The translations under genes and the position numbers were made by a program. Positions 22,540 through 35,312 of a stretch of 64,000 nucleotides of DNA are shown here, piece after piece; positions within the stretch are counted from its first letter, which is position 1, and every line of letters begins with the position of its first letter. Under the pieces are notes generated by a model. The model saw only the letters and a program-made list of their open reading frames with translations. It made no database searches and was not told the origin of the DNA. Origin of the DNA: Beroe forskalii (lineage: Eukaryota; Ctenophora; Nuda; Beroida; Beroidae); the NCBI GenBank assembly GCA_011033025.1, contig WFMF01000104.1, positions 124,001-188,000 of the forward strand, read 5' to 3'.

Positions 22540-24460
22540 AATAATGCACTTTAACACATCAAATAAGAGAACATCATCGCTTACTATGTAATCCTATGTA
22601 ATGTAATCCTATAGTATCAACAAGGGAATTAACTTTATCCACCCAATAATTTGCAACACTGAAACATTATATTAACTCACCAAATAATGGATTTTATGCT
22701 GTTCACCCAATTCAACACTACATGCAAAATTATTGTATCACAGGAATTATATGCTTATATGGGATTTTAGTCTTTTCACCCAACTCTAAACAGTTAATTA
22801 TCAACACACTAGATAAAGAAATTTCGCTGTACTACAGTACCTACATTACGTTACATTACTATATAAACATGGAATAAGAGAATTACGTCTATTCACCCAA
22901 TAATCCACTACATTGCGTTACTAAAACACCAATTATCAAATAAACTGATCATCCACTACTTGGCAAATACACCAAATAAGGGAATCGCGCTGTATACCCA
23001 ATGCTAGATAACATACCAATATAATACATACAAAAAATTAGGAAAGGAACTTAGCTTACTCACCCTGTACTATCAATGCTATAATTCTGTAATGATGCCT
23101 ATCACAAGGAATGCTTTGAGTTGTAGCATATTAAAGTTTAGTAACACACCAAATAAGGGATCTTTCACTGTCTAGGTTCATCCAATACTTCATAGAAGTG
23201 TAGTACTAACTATCACAGCATCACAGGAAAAAAAAATATTTTAACCTTATAATACATCTAACATCAAATCAACGCACCAAGGGAATTTCATAATATGTTC
23301 ACCCAATACTAAATATAAATATTATATGAAGACATACTATTGAGGAAACTTATTAGTTCACCCAATAATTCATAACACAATACTATAATCATATTAACCC
23401 ATCAAATAATGCAATTTGCCCTGTTAACCCAATAACATAATCAACAAGTTGTTACATCAAATTAGAGAATCAAATCTGCCCATCCATCACCATTCACCAT
23501 GCTACATTATTATTATTATTATTAACATAACAAATAAGCTAATAACCTGAATATAATCCGCTCAGTACTCACTCATTAATTTGTAATATTACATAAACAA
23601 CTTAATAAGAGAATTTAGTCTGTTACCCAATAATACATAAAATTATGTCAATATCACAAATAAGTAAAGTTAGTAGAAACAAAGTAAAATATGATATAAA
23701 CAAACTAAAAATAGGAATTTAATCTAGTCACCTAATATTATATAACATAATACTTAATAGGTATCTTTATCAATTAATAGAATGATAAATAATAATAAAT
23801 TAGAACTAAATCTGTATAAATGTACCTAACACGACATAATAACCTTTTACTTGTTATAACATGTAGGATAGTAGGATGTTAGAATATCAAAAAAGGGAAA
23901 TTACTCGGTTATCCAATACTACGTAACTTTGTTTTAACCATCAAATAAGGATATCCAATATTCATCATGTTCAACCAATACTTTATAACATTCCATTAAG
24001 TACATCAACTTACCATAAAAGGGAACTCACTCTTTTACCAAATACCATTTAGCATCGTAGGAACTTAAACCGTTAATTTAGGGATTCTGCCCAATCAAAA
24101 ATTCGTTTTTATGTATACAAATATGGTAGTTTATATCTCTGCACCTAACAAATTTTTACAACAAATTATAGAATGATAGGTTCTCTTACTAATAGTAATA
24201 ATTAAATTTACTTGGTCCATCCAATCATATTAATAACATCAAATAATTAAAGACGACTGTTTAAACTGCAGTGTGCACGGCTTGAGTTTGTATGGCGTAT
24301 GCCGTACATACATGTTATTTATTTTGGTCTGCGTGCCGCACGGACCTGGGCATTGTGCACCAGGGGCACATGGGGTGCATTTCGAACTGCCTGCATAACA
24401 CACCAAATAAGGGAATTTAGTATGTTTACCCAAAATGCGAAACAACAGTACAGAAGTGTT
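22540..24460 (+). repeat. Ancient, strongly degenerate ~60-70-bp satellite
   Basis: Across nearly 2 kb the words CAAATAAGGGAAT, then GTTCACCCAATA and then ATAACA recur in that order with heavy decay (for example near 22545, 22975, 23150, 23400, 23580, 24395). A related fragment lies at 17385-17520, on the other side of the fold-back element, which probably inserted into this array. Confidence 0.65.
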
Positions 24461-25187
24461 TGATTCTGGTCCCCCATACAAGAGCATCAGATACAGGACA
24501 TTCTAGTCCATTTCTTGTCCTGGATACTAGTAGTAAAATAAGAAAATGGAGGAGAAGCCTTTGCCTTTTTCATCGCCTTAAAAAGAAATTGAGCGTATGT
24601 TTTCGGCTCAAGCCAGTTAGGCAGATAACTTCTTGAGTTGAGGCCATTGGGGTTTATTACCCAACTGGCACTTATAGTTAAGCGTTCAATAGTTTGCATA
24701 GTCACCTGCCCTCTGCTATTTAGACTATTCGGCACGCCAACATGTCAGCCTCGCCGCGTCACCCGGCACAACCGTTACTCCTCAGAATTAATTGTTAAAT
24801 GTAAGGGGTCTTGTCGTTCGGCACAGCGCATCTTCGGAAGCGCATCTACATACATACTATGGATGGTTGCCCATCCAGATTCCAGAATCGTTTTTGGTGT
24901 TGACAGGGGGTTAAATTTTTTTTGGAGGGAGGCGGGTTAATTTAACCCCCAAGTGGATATAAGAATTGCCAATTGGGGGTTTAATTCTAGGAGTTGGGGG
25001 GTTTGAGGGAGCCCCCCCCCCTAAATAAATAAATATCAAAATTTTCTAGAGTGATGTTAAGTAGATTCTTACTTCTTTACTTAAGTATTCTACGAAAAAT
25101 TTAAAAAGATGAATCATCCCTCCAGGTTATTGCAGAATCTTCCTTCTGGCATTCATATCGCTTACCAGTGACTACATCTTCCAAAAC
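24461..25187. other. Spacer with oligo-G/C tracts
   Basis: 24905-25025 has alternating GGGGGTTAAATT, TTAATTTAACCCCC, GGGGGTTTAATT and a long C tract, imperfect inverted repeats that may be remains of another G-tract element. No supported gene. Confidence 0.4.
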
Positions 25188-25484
25188 ATGGAGGTGATCA
25201 AGGCAACATTTGGAACTATAGCAAGTGTTTGTCACGCAGAAAACAGGGTGGTGTTTCACAGTGAGATGTGCGAGAAACAGAAGGAGTTCATCAACGATGT
25301 TATAGAGGTTGCTTCCCTGAACAACACTACACACTTGATATGCATATCTATTGTTGAGTTATTGGTACATCTAGAAAACTGTATCAATAATCACAATCTT
25401 AAAGATTCTGTTAAACCTTTTAACGCATTAGCCAGAGCGGTAACCCCCTGCATTATGTACTTATGTAAGAAAAAGAGACTGTAA
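25188..25484 (+). CDS. Possible short protein or exon, 98 aa, unrecognised
   Basis: The frame reads MEVIKATFGTIASVCHAENR, then a helical stretch with EKQKEFINDVIEVASLNN and ICISIVELLVHLENCINN, ending KKKRL. Composition is protein-like and the ATG context ACATGG is fair, but there is no known domain and no splice evidence. The opposite strand also has a Cys/His-containing frame (25101-25334), so chance cannot be excluded. Confidence 0.2.
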   Translation: MEVIKATFGTIASVCHAENRVVFHSEMCEKQKEFINDVIEVASLNNTTHLICISIVELLVHLENCINNHNLKDSVKPFNALARAVTPCIMYLCKKKRL

Positions 25485-26198
25485 GAAAAAGAGACAAGAA
25501 TTGCGCCTGCCGGCACAATTCTTATTTTTTCGTTTTCCCGTATGCAGGCGCGGACCAATACAACCAAATCCTTCTTGGTTTTTGGGAAAAATGTTATATA
25601 GATGTGCGCTCTCAGCTCTCACAGACAGTAGACATCTATATTTTCTGCGAGTTCGTCTTATGCTCTAAAACTTACATAATATATTACACATACAATTACA
25701 TCATTATTATAAAGGATTAAGGCAGTTGAAGCACCCTGCTTAGCGCAACCCAAACGCCGGCTAAAAACGGAGTTAAAATCCCGCGATTTTTTGCAGGGTA
25801 GTAGAAAAATAAATTCCCTCTAGAGAAGCATTATTTTTATTTGAATTTAGGCTTTAGATTTTCTGTCATTAATGCTCAAAGTTGGAAAAGGAATCGCGAA
25901 AAACTAGATTTAGTTGAAGGTTTGATTCACCAGTTGCGCGCGTTGCCATGGTGATTGGTGATTGCGCGCAAAAACTGCACGTGCATTTTAACAAAGAACC
26001 TGCCATTTCTTTATTGTGTATTTTGGAAACGTTTAAACTGTTTTAAGTCATGATTTACGTTCTCATTGTTAGTTTCGAGTTTGGTAAAAAAATCACGACA
26101 GAAGACTATCAACTCGTTATCACTATTATAGGAGAGAAGGTAAGAGTTGAAAATTTTGTTCCATTACGTGAAAATCAGCGATAATTCTTCCATTTGAA
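25485..26198. other. No gene recognised
   Basis: Contains a GC-rich inverted word pair (GCGCCTGCCGGC at 25504 and GCAGGCGCGG at 25545) and a GCGCGC-rich palindromic stretch near 25930-25970. Nothing codes convincingly. Confidence 0.35.
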
Positions 26199-26360
26199 GA
26201 TATCACCACCAAAACCGTTGGACGGTTGGTCTAGTAACCCCCCGCTGGTTTGGATGTGATCAGCCCATTTTGTCTCTTTTCAGGTTCCGTTGTCACATCC
26301 AAACCCGCGGGGGGTTACTAGACCAACCGTCCAACGGTTTTGGTGGTGATATCTTGACAG
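26199..26360. repeat. Long hairpin, ~65-bp arms, ~30-bp loop
   Basis: The left arm GATATCACCACCAAAACCGT, then TGGACGGTTGGTCTAGTAAC, then CCCCCGC and GGTTTGGATGTGA, pairs with the right arm that ends ACGGTTTTGGTGGTGATATC. The arms are almost perfect. The AT-rich loop contains a pyrimidine-rich CTCTTTTCAG. Confidence 0.9.
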
Positions 26361-26394
26361 ATGTATGTAGTTTAAACCATGTTACTCGTACCCC

Positions 26395-26650
26395 GTTATT
26401 CAGACCCCGTTATTCGGACCCCCCTTTTTTCGGACCCCCGTTATTCGGATCCCCGTTATTCGGACCCCGTTATTCGGACCCCCCACATTCGGACCCCGTT
26501 ATTCGGACCCCTGTTATTCGGACCCCCGTCATTCGGCCCCCCGTTATGCGGACCCCTGTTATTCGGACCCCCGTTATTCGGACCCCCGTCATTCGACCCC
26601 CGTCATTCGGACCCCGTTATTCAGACCCCGTTATTCAGACCCCGTTAGTC
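26395..26650 (+). repeat. ~15-bp minisatellite (ATTCGGACCCCCGTT)n
   Basis: About 17 units with small variations. A decayed counterpart at 30211-30440 marks the start of the tandem duplication. Two overlapping open frames of 89 and 134 codons run through it because of the unit size and are not genes. Confidence 0.9.
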
Positions 26651-29600
26651 GTATTTAAACTCATTTCAACATAATCAAGTCGAAAATCCCGTGTAAACAT
26701 AAATTTCTTCAAATCCCCTAATTTCTACAAAACGTCCGTGTGTACCACGTGCTGAAATATGGCAACTAGATCTAATTTCACGTGCATTAGTCGTATTTAA
26801 ACTCATTTCAACGTAATCAAGTCGAAAATCCCGTGTAAATATCAATTTCTTTAAATCCCCTAATTTCTACAAAACGTCCGTCAACTCACGTGCTCCACTA
26901 GTTCATCGTATATTTCCCATCCCTATTCACTGCAAGACATGGAGAAACCATTATCAGTAGACCATCGTATCAATAGAATAGGATTACAGTACAATTTTTC
27001 GTCATAAACCTAATTTCAATCAATTGCAGTTCAATTTTTTAGAAGCCTCCCACGACAACAATCTTCGACCGATCGCCCTGAAACTCGCTCTTTATAGCTA
27101 AATCTTAAGGTCTTAAAAGCAGCATATCAAAGTAAAACATAATCCGATGAAAACTATTTGAGTTAGAGATGTCCAAAGTAGCGCAAAATAGCGATTTTGA
27201 TGACGTCATCACAGCACCCAAATAGACTCAAACCAACTTCCCATATAGCCTATAAGACAATTCCACCTTTAGTACAACATATACTTTGACCGGTCTCATC
27301 TCAAGATAAGTTGCAGTTCTTGACACCTCACTCATTTAAATTTTGTCCTATAATTTGGAAATCGATTTTCACCGTACCTTAGAAAATCGCGCATATCTCG
27401 ATGAAAATCGAGATAGCCCAATAATCCGTATGTTTTCTGAAAGCTCTTTAAATTTGCTAAAAAATTGTTCTTGAAAAATCAGACCGCTATCTCCTTTCCT
27501 TCTTGGTGAAAAATGCGCTCGAAATTAGCCTATTTTCGCTAAAAAAGAAACAAAATTTCGCTAAGTTGATGACGTCATAGTGACGGAAAAATGACGTCAC
27601 CAGAACTTCTCTTATAGCCTATAACATTTTCCCATCTTAGATCAACAAAACCTGACCTCGATTATGGCTCTACCATTTCCGTTCTTGACATCTCATCGTT
27701 TTAAATTTGCTCCCCAACTATCATGTATATTATTATATCTTATTATGCTATCACCCTGTGACACTCAAATCTCTAACTTATACCCCTGGCCAGTTTTTTT
27801 TTATTACCGCGGGGGGGTTACCGCCCTGGCCAGGGCGGGAATCTGTAGCTTCGATAGTTTGCTGCGAGGATTCGACTGAAGGAATTCATATTAGCTCAAG
27901 TTAGATGTGTGTTCTAAACAGATGGAAATGCGGACAATTTTGATTTCAGTGAGATTGGATTCAAATTTGTTGCCCATCTTTTCTCCGGATCTTAACTTTG
28001 GATTAGAAAACCATTGTTCCTGTGTTCTTCTTATTTACTGTCCTCGACATTAATTTATTATCGCAAAATCTGCAATATTTTTTATTCATATTCAAATCCT
28101 ATGTAAATATTTCGTAATTTCGTTATATTGCACCCCTACCCCCAGTAACAAAAAATTGCATCAATGACTTCGTTCAATTTATATTGTACGTCCAACTGAC
28201 TATACGTCAAATTTAACATAAAAACCCAACGGGTTTTCGTGAGCTTATAAGTAGGTACTGCATATTGAGTTGGTATAATTATAATGGAATTGTAGGTACT
28301 GCATATGGAGTTGGTATAATTATAATGGAATTGTCTCTCAGAGCGACCAAATAGCGTGGTGGCTGGAAGGAAATGGAAAAGTCCACTCTTTACCCTCCTG
28401 ATTCAGCCTTCTCTAAGGGGAGTTCCATGACGATCTCCACGTTCACAGTTCAAAGTTTCCTAAATCATGTCTAACTCCTCCGCTAGCAAGATTGAGCCAC
28501 GTAGCTTGCCTATCAGTTTAAAAAAAAATAGTAAGTCCATTATTAAACATAATATTATTATATTAAAATATGCTCAAATTGGATGTAATTCTCATTTACT
28601 GCTGGAGCAACTGAACATAATATTAACTCTGCATGAACAATTTGATTCAAAGTTTAAAATTGAATTTAAATTCAAGTTTAAATTGAACCTTTAGAGTAAA
28701 CTCTAAACATATATATGTATGTATTCCTGTCAGGGTTCATTAGACACAGAGGGACCATTAAACCTGGAGCTGAGTTGTTGCGGTCTATGAGGAAGCCTCG
28801 TTCCTGCTGCCTACAGATTCCTAAGAAGGTTATATTAAAATATGTTTATGCAAAAAACTGCTTATTTTCACTGGTGAGAGTAGTAGCATGTTAGCATGCA
28901 CCTGGGTATCTTATCGCAGCATTTTGTTGGCAGCTAACTCTCGGCTGTAGTGTATGTGAGTGCAGCTAACAATTTGAACAGGTCGTTGTGTCTTGCTCTA
29001 TAGAAGTGGGAGGAAGGAGGGGACCATTGAAAGAGGAGAAAGCCAAGCAATCTCACCCCCACCCAGCCCTAACTCGGGAGGTACCTCTTGCAAGTGAGTC
29101 GAAATACTTGTAGCTTTTTTCTAGAGTGTATTATTTCAAAATATTATCTTTATAATGATCTGATACTTTGTAAATAATAAATAATCATTTTATATCCTTT
29201 CAGTGTCCGACTCCTTTCCTTCTACTTAGAGAATGATGATCGCCTTTACCTCTGGTGGGTGATAGCTTTGATAAGTAGAATTCTAATTCCTCTTTAATGT
29301 GGTGCTTCACACCTCTTAGGGAATTTAAGAAACCTCAGTGCTTCAGTGCACCTCATTTTGTGTAGCCCCTTGCTGTTTCATTGCCTAATGGGATGCTTCT
29401 CAGGACCCCTGACGTGTCACCTCGTACTCAAGTCAGCCTCTGCCTCCTCCCAGGATGAGGACAATATGTCCACTTTCCGAGGGACACAGAAGACCCGCCC
29501 CGCCACCTTGGCCAGGGACTTCTAGTTTCTATGGACAGCATACATGTTACAGACAGTCCACGGCAGAAGTGATCTCTGTGGGGGGACTCACCTTTCTTCC

Positions 29601-30139
29601 TGGCCAGAGCACAAGCCCCGTGGTGGGCATTGTCTTAGGAACCTCCTGGAACCTGAGAGAGGGAGATATCCTCATCCGACTCCTTTGAGGTTTGAATCTT
29701 GAATTTGGAAAGCCTTCAAATACGGTAATATTTGCCAAAACAAGGATTTTTCTAATAACTAAAAACTTTAAAAGAAGACTAAGACCGTATTCTGCTATCT
29801 AAGTTCGTTATTTACCTGTTTGTATGGGATATACTTGGTATGGATATTCATTAATGACTTGATTAATATCTTGAGGTAAGGCTGGATCTCAATAGGCGGA
29901 GTCGATGATATCCTGATCAACCCTCGCTGAAGTGCAAGCTAAACCCCGGACCCCTTCATCTCGGCCTATCACCCCACGTTAGCACTACTTCAATAACTTG
30001 TGAGTACTGAGAAAATTCAACTACAGTTGTGAGTGGTGATGTTCTAAAGTTTGAATTTTTCTATAACAACATAACATGATGATTGATAACAATATATTGG
30101 TTATTATTATTATGGAATATAAATTAACCCACTTGCCCC
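26400..30139 (+). pseudogene. Tandem duplicate copy A, exons frameshifted
   Basis: Homologous along its full length to 30211-33849. The exon equivalents of the gene in copy B are recognisable at about 28350-28533, 28737-28830, 28981-29093, 29205-29255 and 29400-29688. Each of the five carries small insertions or deletions; for example TGGCTGGAAGGAAATGG replaces TGGCTGAAGGAAATGG and shifts the frame. The 5' non-coding half looks better preserved here than in copy B. It is either a decayed duplicate or an assembly artefact of two alleles placed side by side. Confidence 0.6.
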
Positions 30140-30210
30140 TTTTACCCCGTTTGTATTTAAAGCCAAAACCTAACTTTTTAAACTTTTTTTTCCCTTTTAC
30201 CCCCCTTTTT

Positions 30211-33200
30211 CAGACCCCGTTATTGGGCCCCCCTTTTTTGGGGACCCCGTTTTTCGACCCCCGTTATTGGGACCCCGTTATTCGACCCCGTTATTGGGAA
30301 CCGTTTCGACCCCGTTATTCGGACTGTCACGGGCCCCCCCGTTAGGGGCCCCCTGTTATTCGACCCCGTTATTCGCCCCCCGTCATTCGCCCCCCGTCAT
30401 TGGACCCGTTTTTCAGCCCCCCCTTATTCAGACCCCGTTAGTCGTATTTAAACCATTTAAAATAATCAAGTCAAAACCCTTTAAACATAAATTTTCAAAT
30501 CCCCTTTTTTAAAAAACGTCCGTGTGTCCCACGTTGAAATATGGCAATAGATCTAATTTCATGCATTAGTCGTTTTTAAAAATCATTTCAACGTAATCAA
30601 GTCGAAAATTTAAATATTTTCTTTTAAACCCCCAAATTTTTTACAAACGTCCGTCAACTAGTGCCACAGTTCATCGTATATTTATCCCTATTCACTGCAA
30701 GACATGGAAAACCTTTTCAGTAGACCATCGTATCAAAGAATAGATTAAGTACAATTTTTCGTCATAAACCAATTTAACAATTTAGTTCAATTTTTAGAAG
30801 CCCCCCGAAAAAAATTTTAGACCCCCCCTGAAACTTTTTTATAGCAAAATTTTTCGTTTTAAAAAAGCAGCATATCAAAGTAAAAAAACCGATGAAAACT
30901 TTTTGAGTTAGAGATGCCCAAAGAGCGCAAATAGCGTTCTACCAAAATAATTTTAGTTTTTGGTTTTTGATGAGTCATCACAGCACCCAAATAACCAAAC
31001 CAATTTCCCCATAAAAGTATAAGAAAATTCCCATTTAGTAAAATACTTTTGAGGTTCATCTCGATAAGTTATTTTACACCACCTTTTAAAATTTTTGTCC
31101 TATAATTTGGAAATCATTTTCACTACCTAAAAAATCGCGCATATCTCGATGAAAACAGATCCCCCAATAATCCGTAGGATTTTCTGAAAGCTCTTAAATT
31201 TGCTAAAAATTGCCAAAAAATCAGACCCCTTCCCTTTCCTTCTGGAAAAAGGGCCCGAAATTAGCCTTTTTTCCCAAAAAAGAAACAAAATTTCGCTGTT
31301 GATGACGTCATATGACGGAAAATGGTCACCAGAACCCCTTTTTAGCCTATAACATTTTCCCATCTTAGATCAACAAAACTCCGAATTCGATTATGGCTCT
31401 ACCATTTCCTGCCCCTGACATCTCATCATGTTTTAAATTTGCTCCCAACTATCATGATATTATTATTATATCTTATTATGCTATCACCCTGTGACACTCA
31501 AATTCTAACTTATACCCTGGCCAGTTTTTTTTATTACCGGGGGTCGCCCTGGCCAGGGCGGAATCTGTAGCTTCGATAGTTTGCTGCGAGGACTGGACTG
31601 AAGGAATCTATATTAGCCAAGTTAGATGTGTGTTCTAAACAGATGGAAATGCGGACAATTTTGATTTCAGTGAGATTGGATTCAAATTTGTTGCCCATCT
31701 TTTCTCCGGATCTTAAACTTTGGATTAGAAACCATTGTTCCTGTGTTCTTCTTATTTACTGTCCTCGACATTAATTTATCGCAAAATCTGCAATATTTTT
31801 TATTCATATTCAAATCCTATGTAAATATTTCGTAATTTCGTTATATTGCACCCCTACCCCCAGTAACAAAAAATTGCATCAATGACTTCGTTCAATTTAT
31901 TGTACGTCCAACTGACTATACGTCAAATTTAACATAAAACCCAACGGGTTTTCTCGTGAGCTTATAAGTAGGTACTGCATATTGAGTTGGTATAATTATA
32001 ATGGAATTGTAGGTACTGCATATGGAGTTGGTATAATTATAATGGAATTGTCTCTCAGAGCGACCAAATAGCGTGGTGGCTGAAGGAAATGGAAAAAGTC
32101 CACTCTTTACCCCTCCCGATTAAGCCTTCCTCTAAGGGGGATTTCCACGACGATCTCCACGTTCACAGTTCAAAGTTTCCTAAATCATGTCTAGCTTCTC
32201 CTCGCAAGATTGAGCGCTCACGTAGCTTGCCTATCAGTTTGAAAAATAGTAAGTCCACATTAAACATAATATTATTATATTAAAATATGCTCAAATTGAT
32301 GTAATTCTCATTTTACTGCTGAGCAACTGAACATAATATTAACTCTGCATGAACAATTTGATTCAAAGTTTAAATTGAATTTAAATTCAAGTTTAAATTG
32401 AACCTTTAGAGTAAACTCTAAACATATATATGTATGTATTCCCGTCAGGGTTCATTAGACACAGAGGGACCATTAAACCTGGAGCTGAGTTGCTGCGGTC
32501 TATGAGGAAGCTCGTTCCTGTTGCCTACAGATTCCTAAGAAGGTTATACAAAATATGTTTATGCAAAAAACTGCTTATTTTCACTGGTGAGATAGTAGCA
32601 TGTTAGCATGCACCTGGTATCTTATCGCAGCATTTTGTTGGCAGCTAACTCTCGGCTGTAGTGTATGTGAGTGCAGCTAACAATTTGAACAGGTCGTTGT
32701 GTCTGCTCTACAGAAGTGGAGGAAGGAGGGGGACCATTAAAAGGGGAGAAAGCCAAGCAACTTCACCCCACCCAGCCCTAACTCTCGGGAGGTACCTCTT
32801 GCAAGTGAGTCGAAATACTTGTAGCTTTTTTCTAGAGTGTATTATTTCAAAATATTATCTTATAATGATCTGATACTTTGTAAATAATAATAACAATCAT
32901 TTTATATCCTTTTCAGTGTCCGACTCCTTCCTTCTACTTAGAGAATGATGATCGCTCTTTACTCCTGGTGGGTGATAGCTTTGATAAGTAGAATTCTAAT
33001 TCCCCTTAATGTGGTGCTTCACACCTCTTAGGGAATTTAAGAAACCTCAGTGCTTCAGTGCACTCTCATTTTGTAGCCCCCTGTTTCATTGCCTCCATGA
33101 TGCTTCTCAGGACCTCTCTGACGTCACCTCGTACTCAAGTCGTACTGCCTCCTCCCAGGATGAGGACAATATGTCCACTTTCTCCGAGGACACAGAAGAC

Positions 33201-33849
33201 TCGCCCGCCACCCACACAGGGACTTCTAGTTTCTACAGGACAGCATACAGCAGACAGTCCACAGCAGAAGTGATCTCTGTGGGGGACTCCACCTTCTTCC
33301 CCACAGAGCATTGCCCCGTGGTGGGCATTGTCTTAGAACCTCCTGAACCTGAGAGGGAGATATCCTCATCCGACTCTTTCGAGGTTTGAATCTTGAATTT
33401 GGAAAGCCTTCGCCGTCGGTACATTGCCAAGTATCAAAATTAGGATTTTTCAATAACTAAAACTTTAAAAGAAGATTCAAGACCGTATTCAAGTATCTAA
33501 GTTCATATTTACCTGTTTGTATGGAGATATACTTGGTATGGATATCTATTAATGACTTGATTAATATCTTGATAAGGCTGATCTCATCAGGCGGAGTCGT
33601 ATGATATCCTGATCAACCCTCGCTTGAAGTGCAAGCTAAACCCCTCGGACCCGCCCTTCATCTCGGCCTATCACCCCACTAGCACTACTTCACAATCTTG
33701 TGAGTACTGAGAAATTCAACCACAGTTGTGGAGTGGTGATGTTCTAAAGTTTGGAATTCTTTTCTATAACAACATAACATGATGATTGATAACAATATAT
33801 TGGTTATTATTATTATGGAATATAAATTAACCCACTTGCCCTTTACCCC
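30211..33849 (+). repeat. Tandem duplicate copy B
   Basis: Second copy of the 3.7-kb unit. The shared end TGATAACAATATATTGGTTA lies at about 30080 and 33784. Its 5' half (30211-31450) has lost many single bases compared with copy A, whereas its exon-bearing half (32050-33400) is intact. The divergence is dominated by indels rather than substitutions. Confidence 0.75.
32059..33389 (+). CDS. Unrecognised multi-exon protein, Ser/acidic-rich C-terminus
   Basis: Five exons join in phase: 32059-32248, 32449-32542, 32693-32804, 32917-32967 and 33111-33389 (stop). All have AG acceptors and GT donors (GTAAGT, GTTATA, GTGAGT, GTGGGT). The reading begins SDQIAWWLKEMEKVHSLP, passes SRSLPISLKN, LRSMRKLVPVAYRFLRR and SFYLENDDRSLLL. 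It ends with a low-complexity acidic and Ser tail, SYSSRTASSQDEDNMSTF to EPPEPEREISSSDSF. I do not recognise the family. Start codon and upstream exons are not identified. The last exon could instead splice at GAG/GTTTGA (33381/33382) into the exons at 42926 onward, making one gene. The phase-preserving joins across four introns are the main argument for reality. Confidence 0.55.
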
Positions 33850-33934
33850 TGGCACCTGTATGGTTCCCCGTAACACCCCTAGGTGAAATGGACTTACAAC
33901 TTTAGAAGTTTAGAATAACGAATAGGTGAATAAA
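33850..33934. other. Entry into the 69-bp array
   Basis: Partial, scrambled units (AAATGGACTTACAACTTTAG, TTTAGAATAACGAATAGG) precede the first full 69-bp repeat. Confidence 0.5.
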
Positions 33935-34220
33935 ATTTAGAATAACATTTCCACTTGAATCAGGCAGGGAGAGAAGGGACACCCTCAAGAAATGGACTTA
34001 GAACTTTAGAATAACATTTCCACTTGAATCAGGCAGGGAGAGAAGGGACACCCTCAAGAAATGGACTTAGAACTTTAGAATAACATTTCCACTTGAATCA
34101 GGCAGGGAGAGAAGGACACCCTCAAGAAATGGACTTAGAACTTTAGAATAACGTTTCCACTTGAATCAGGCAGGGAGAGAAGGGACACCCTCAAGTAATG
34201 GACCTAGAACTTTAGAATAA
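33935..34220 (+). repeat. 69-bp minisatellite, left part (about 4 units)
   Basis: The unit runs TTCCACTTGAATCAGGCAGG, GAGAGAAGGGACACCCTCAA, GAAATGGACTTAGAACTTTA, GAATAACAT. It is split from the right part (41111-42925) by insertion of the 6.9-kb fold-back element. Confidence 0.95.
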
Positions 34221-34329
34221 AGGCTCCCCCCCCGATGGTATAATGCATCTCTAGCTTGGCAGTATTTTAGATAGTGGATGCAAGACTGCAATCAAAATGC
34301 CTGTTACTGTCACAAGGATACATTTAGAC

Positions 34330-35310
34330 TAATGCAAGCCTTCATAGGAAAGGCAAGATTTTCATTGCAATATTTGCAAGATTCGAATGATCTTATGCAA
34401 GCTTTTAGTGGTCTCTGATATCCCAATGCAAGAATTCATAGGAAAGGCAAGATTTTCATTGCAATATTTGCAAGATTCGAATGATCTTATGCAAGCTTTT
34501 AGTGGTCTCTGATATTCCACTGCAAGAATTCATAGGAAAGGCAAGATTTTCATTGCAATATTTGCAAGATTCAGTTGGTCCCATGCAAGCTTTGAGTGGT
34601 CTCCGATATTCCACTGCAAGCCTTCATAGGAAAGGCAAGATTTTCATTGCAATATTTGCAAGATTCGTATGATCTTATGCAAGCTTTTAGTGTCTCTGAT
34701 ATTTCACTGCAAGCTTTCATTGGAAAGGCAAGATTTTCATTGCAATATTTGCAAGATTCGAATGATCTTATGCAAGCTTTTAGTGGTCTCTGATATTCCA
34801 CTGCAAGAATTCATAGGAAAGGCAAGATTTTCATTGCAATATTTGCAAGATTCAGTTGGTCCCATGCAAGCTTTGAGTGGTCTCCGATATTCCACTGCAA
34901 GCCTTCATAGGAAAGGCAAGATTTTCATTGCAATATTTGCAAGATTCGAATGATCTTATGCAAGCTTTTAGTGGTCTCTGATATCCCAATGCAAGAATTC
35001 ATAGGAAAACAGATTTTCATTGCAATATTTGCAAGATTCGAATGATCTTATGCAAGCTTTTAGTGGTCTCTGATATTCCACTGCAAATTCAATTCATAGG
35101 GAAAGGCAAGATTTTCATTGCAATATTTGTGCAAGATTCAGTTGGTCCCATGCAAGCTTTGAGTGGTCTCCGATATTCCACTGCAAGCCTTCATAGGAAA
35201 GGCAAGATTTTCATTGCAATATTTGCAAGATTCGTATGATCTTATGCAAGCTTTTAGTGTCTCTGATATTTCACTGCAAGCCTTCATAGGAAAGGCAAGA
35301 TTTTCATTGT
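34330..35310 (+). repeat. 94-bp satellite, left arm, about 10 units
   Basis: The unit contains TGCAAGCTTTTAGTGGTCTC, TGATATTCCACTGCAAGAAT, TCATAGGAAAGGCAAGATTT and TCATTGCAATATTTGCAAGA. Two variant classes alternate (GATTCGAATGATCTTATGCA and GATTCAGTTGGTCCCATGCA), a higher-order pattern. Frames through it are repeat by-products. Confidence 0.93.
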
Positions 35311-35312
35311 AT

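Noticed and set aside
25101-25334. Minus-strand B-box-like zinc protein
   Set aside because: Cys and His spacing does not match a B-box. The frame overlaps an equally plausible plus-strand frame and has no splice support.
26379-26674. SDPVIRTPLF-type repeat protein
   Set aside because: Product of the 15-bp minisatellite. Two frames are open at once, and the counterpart at 30211 is destroyed.
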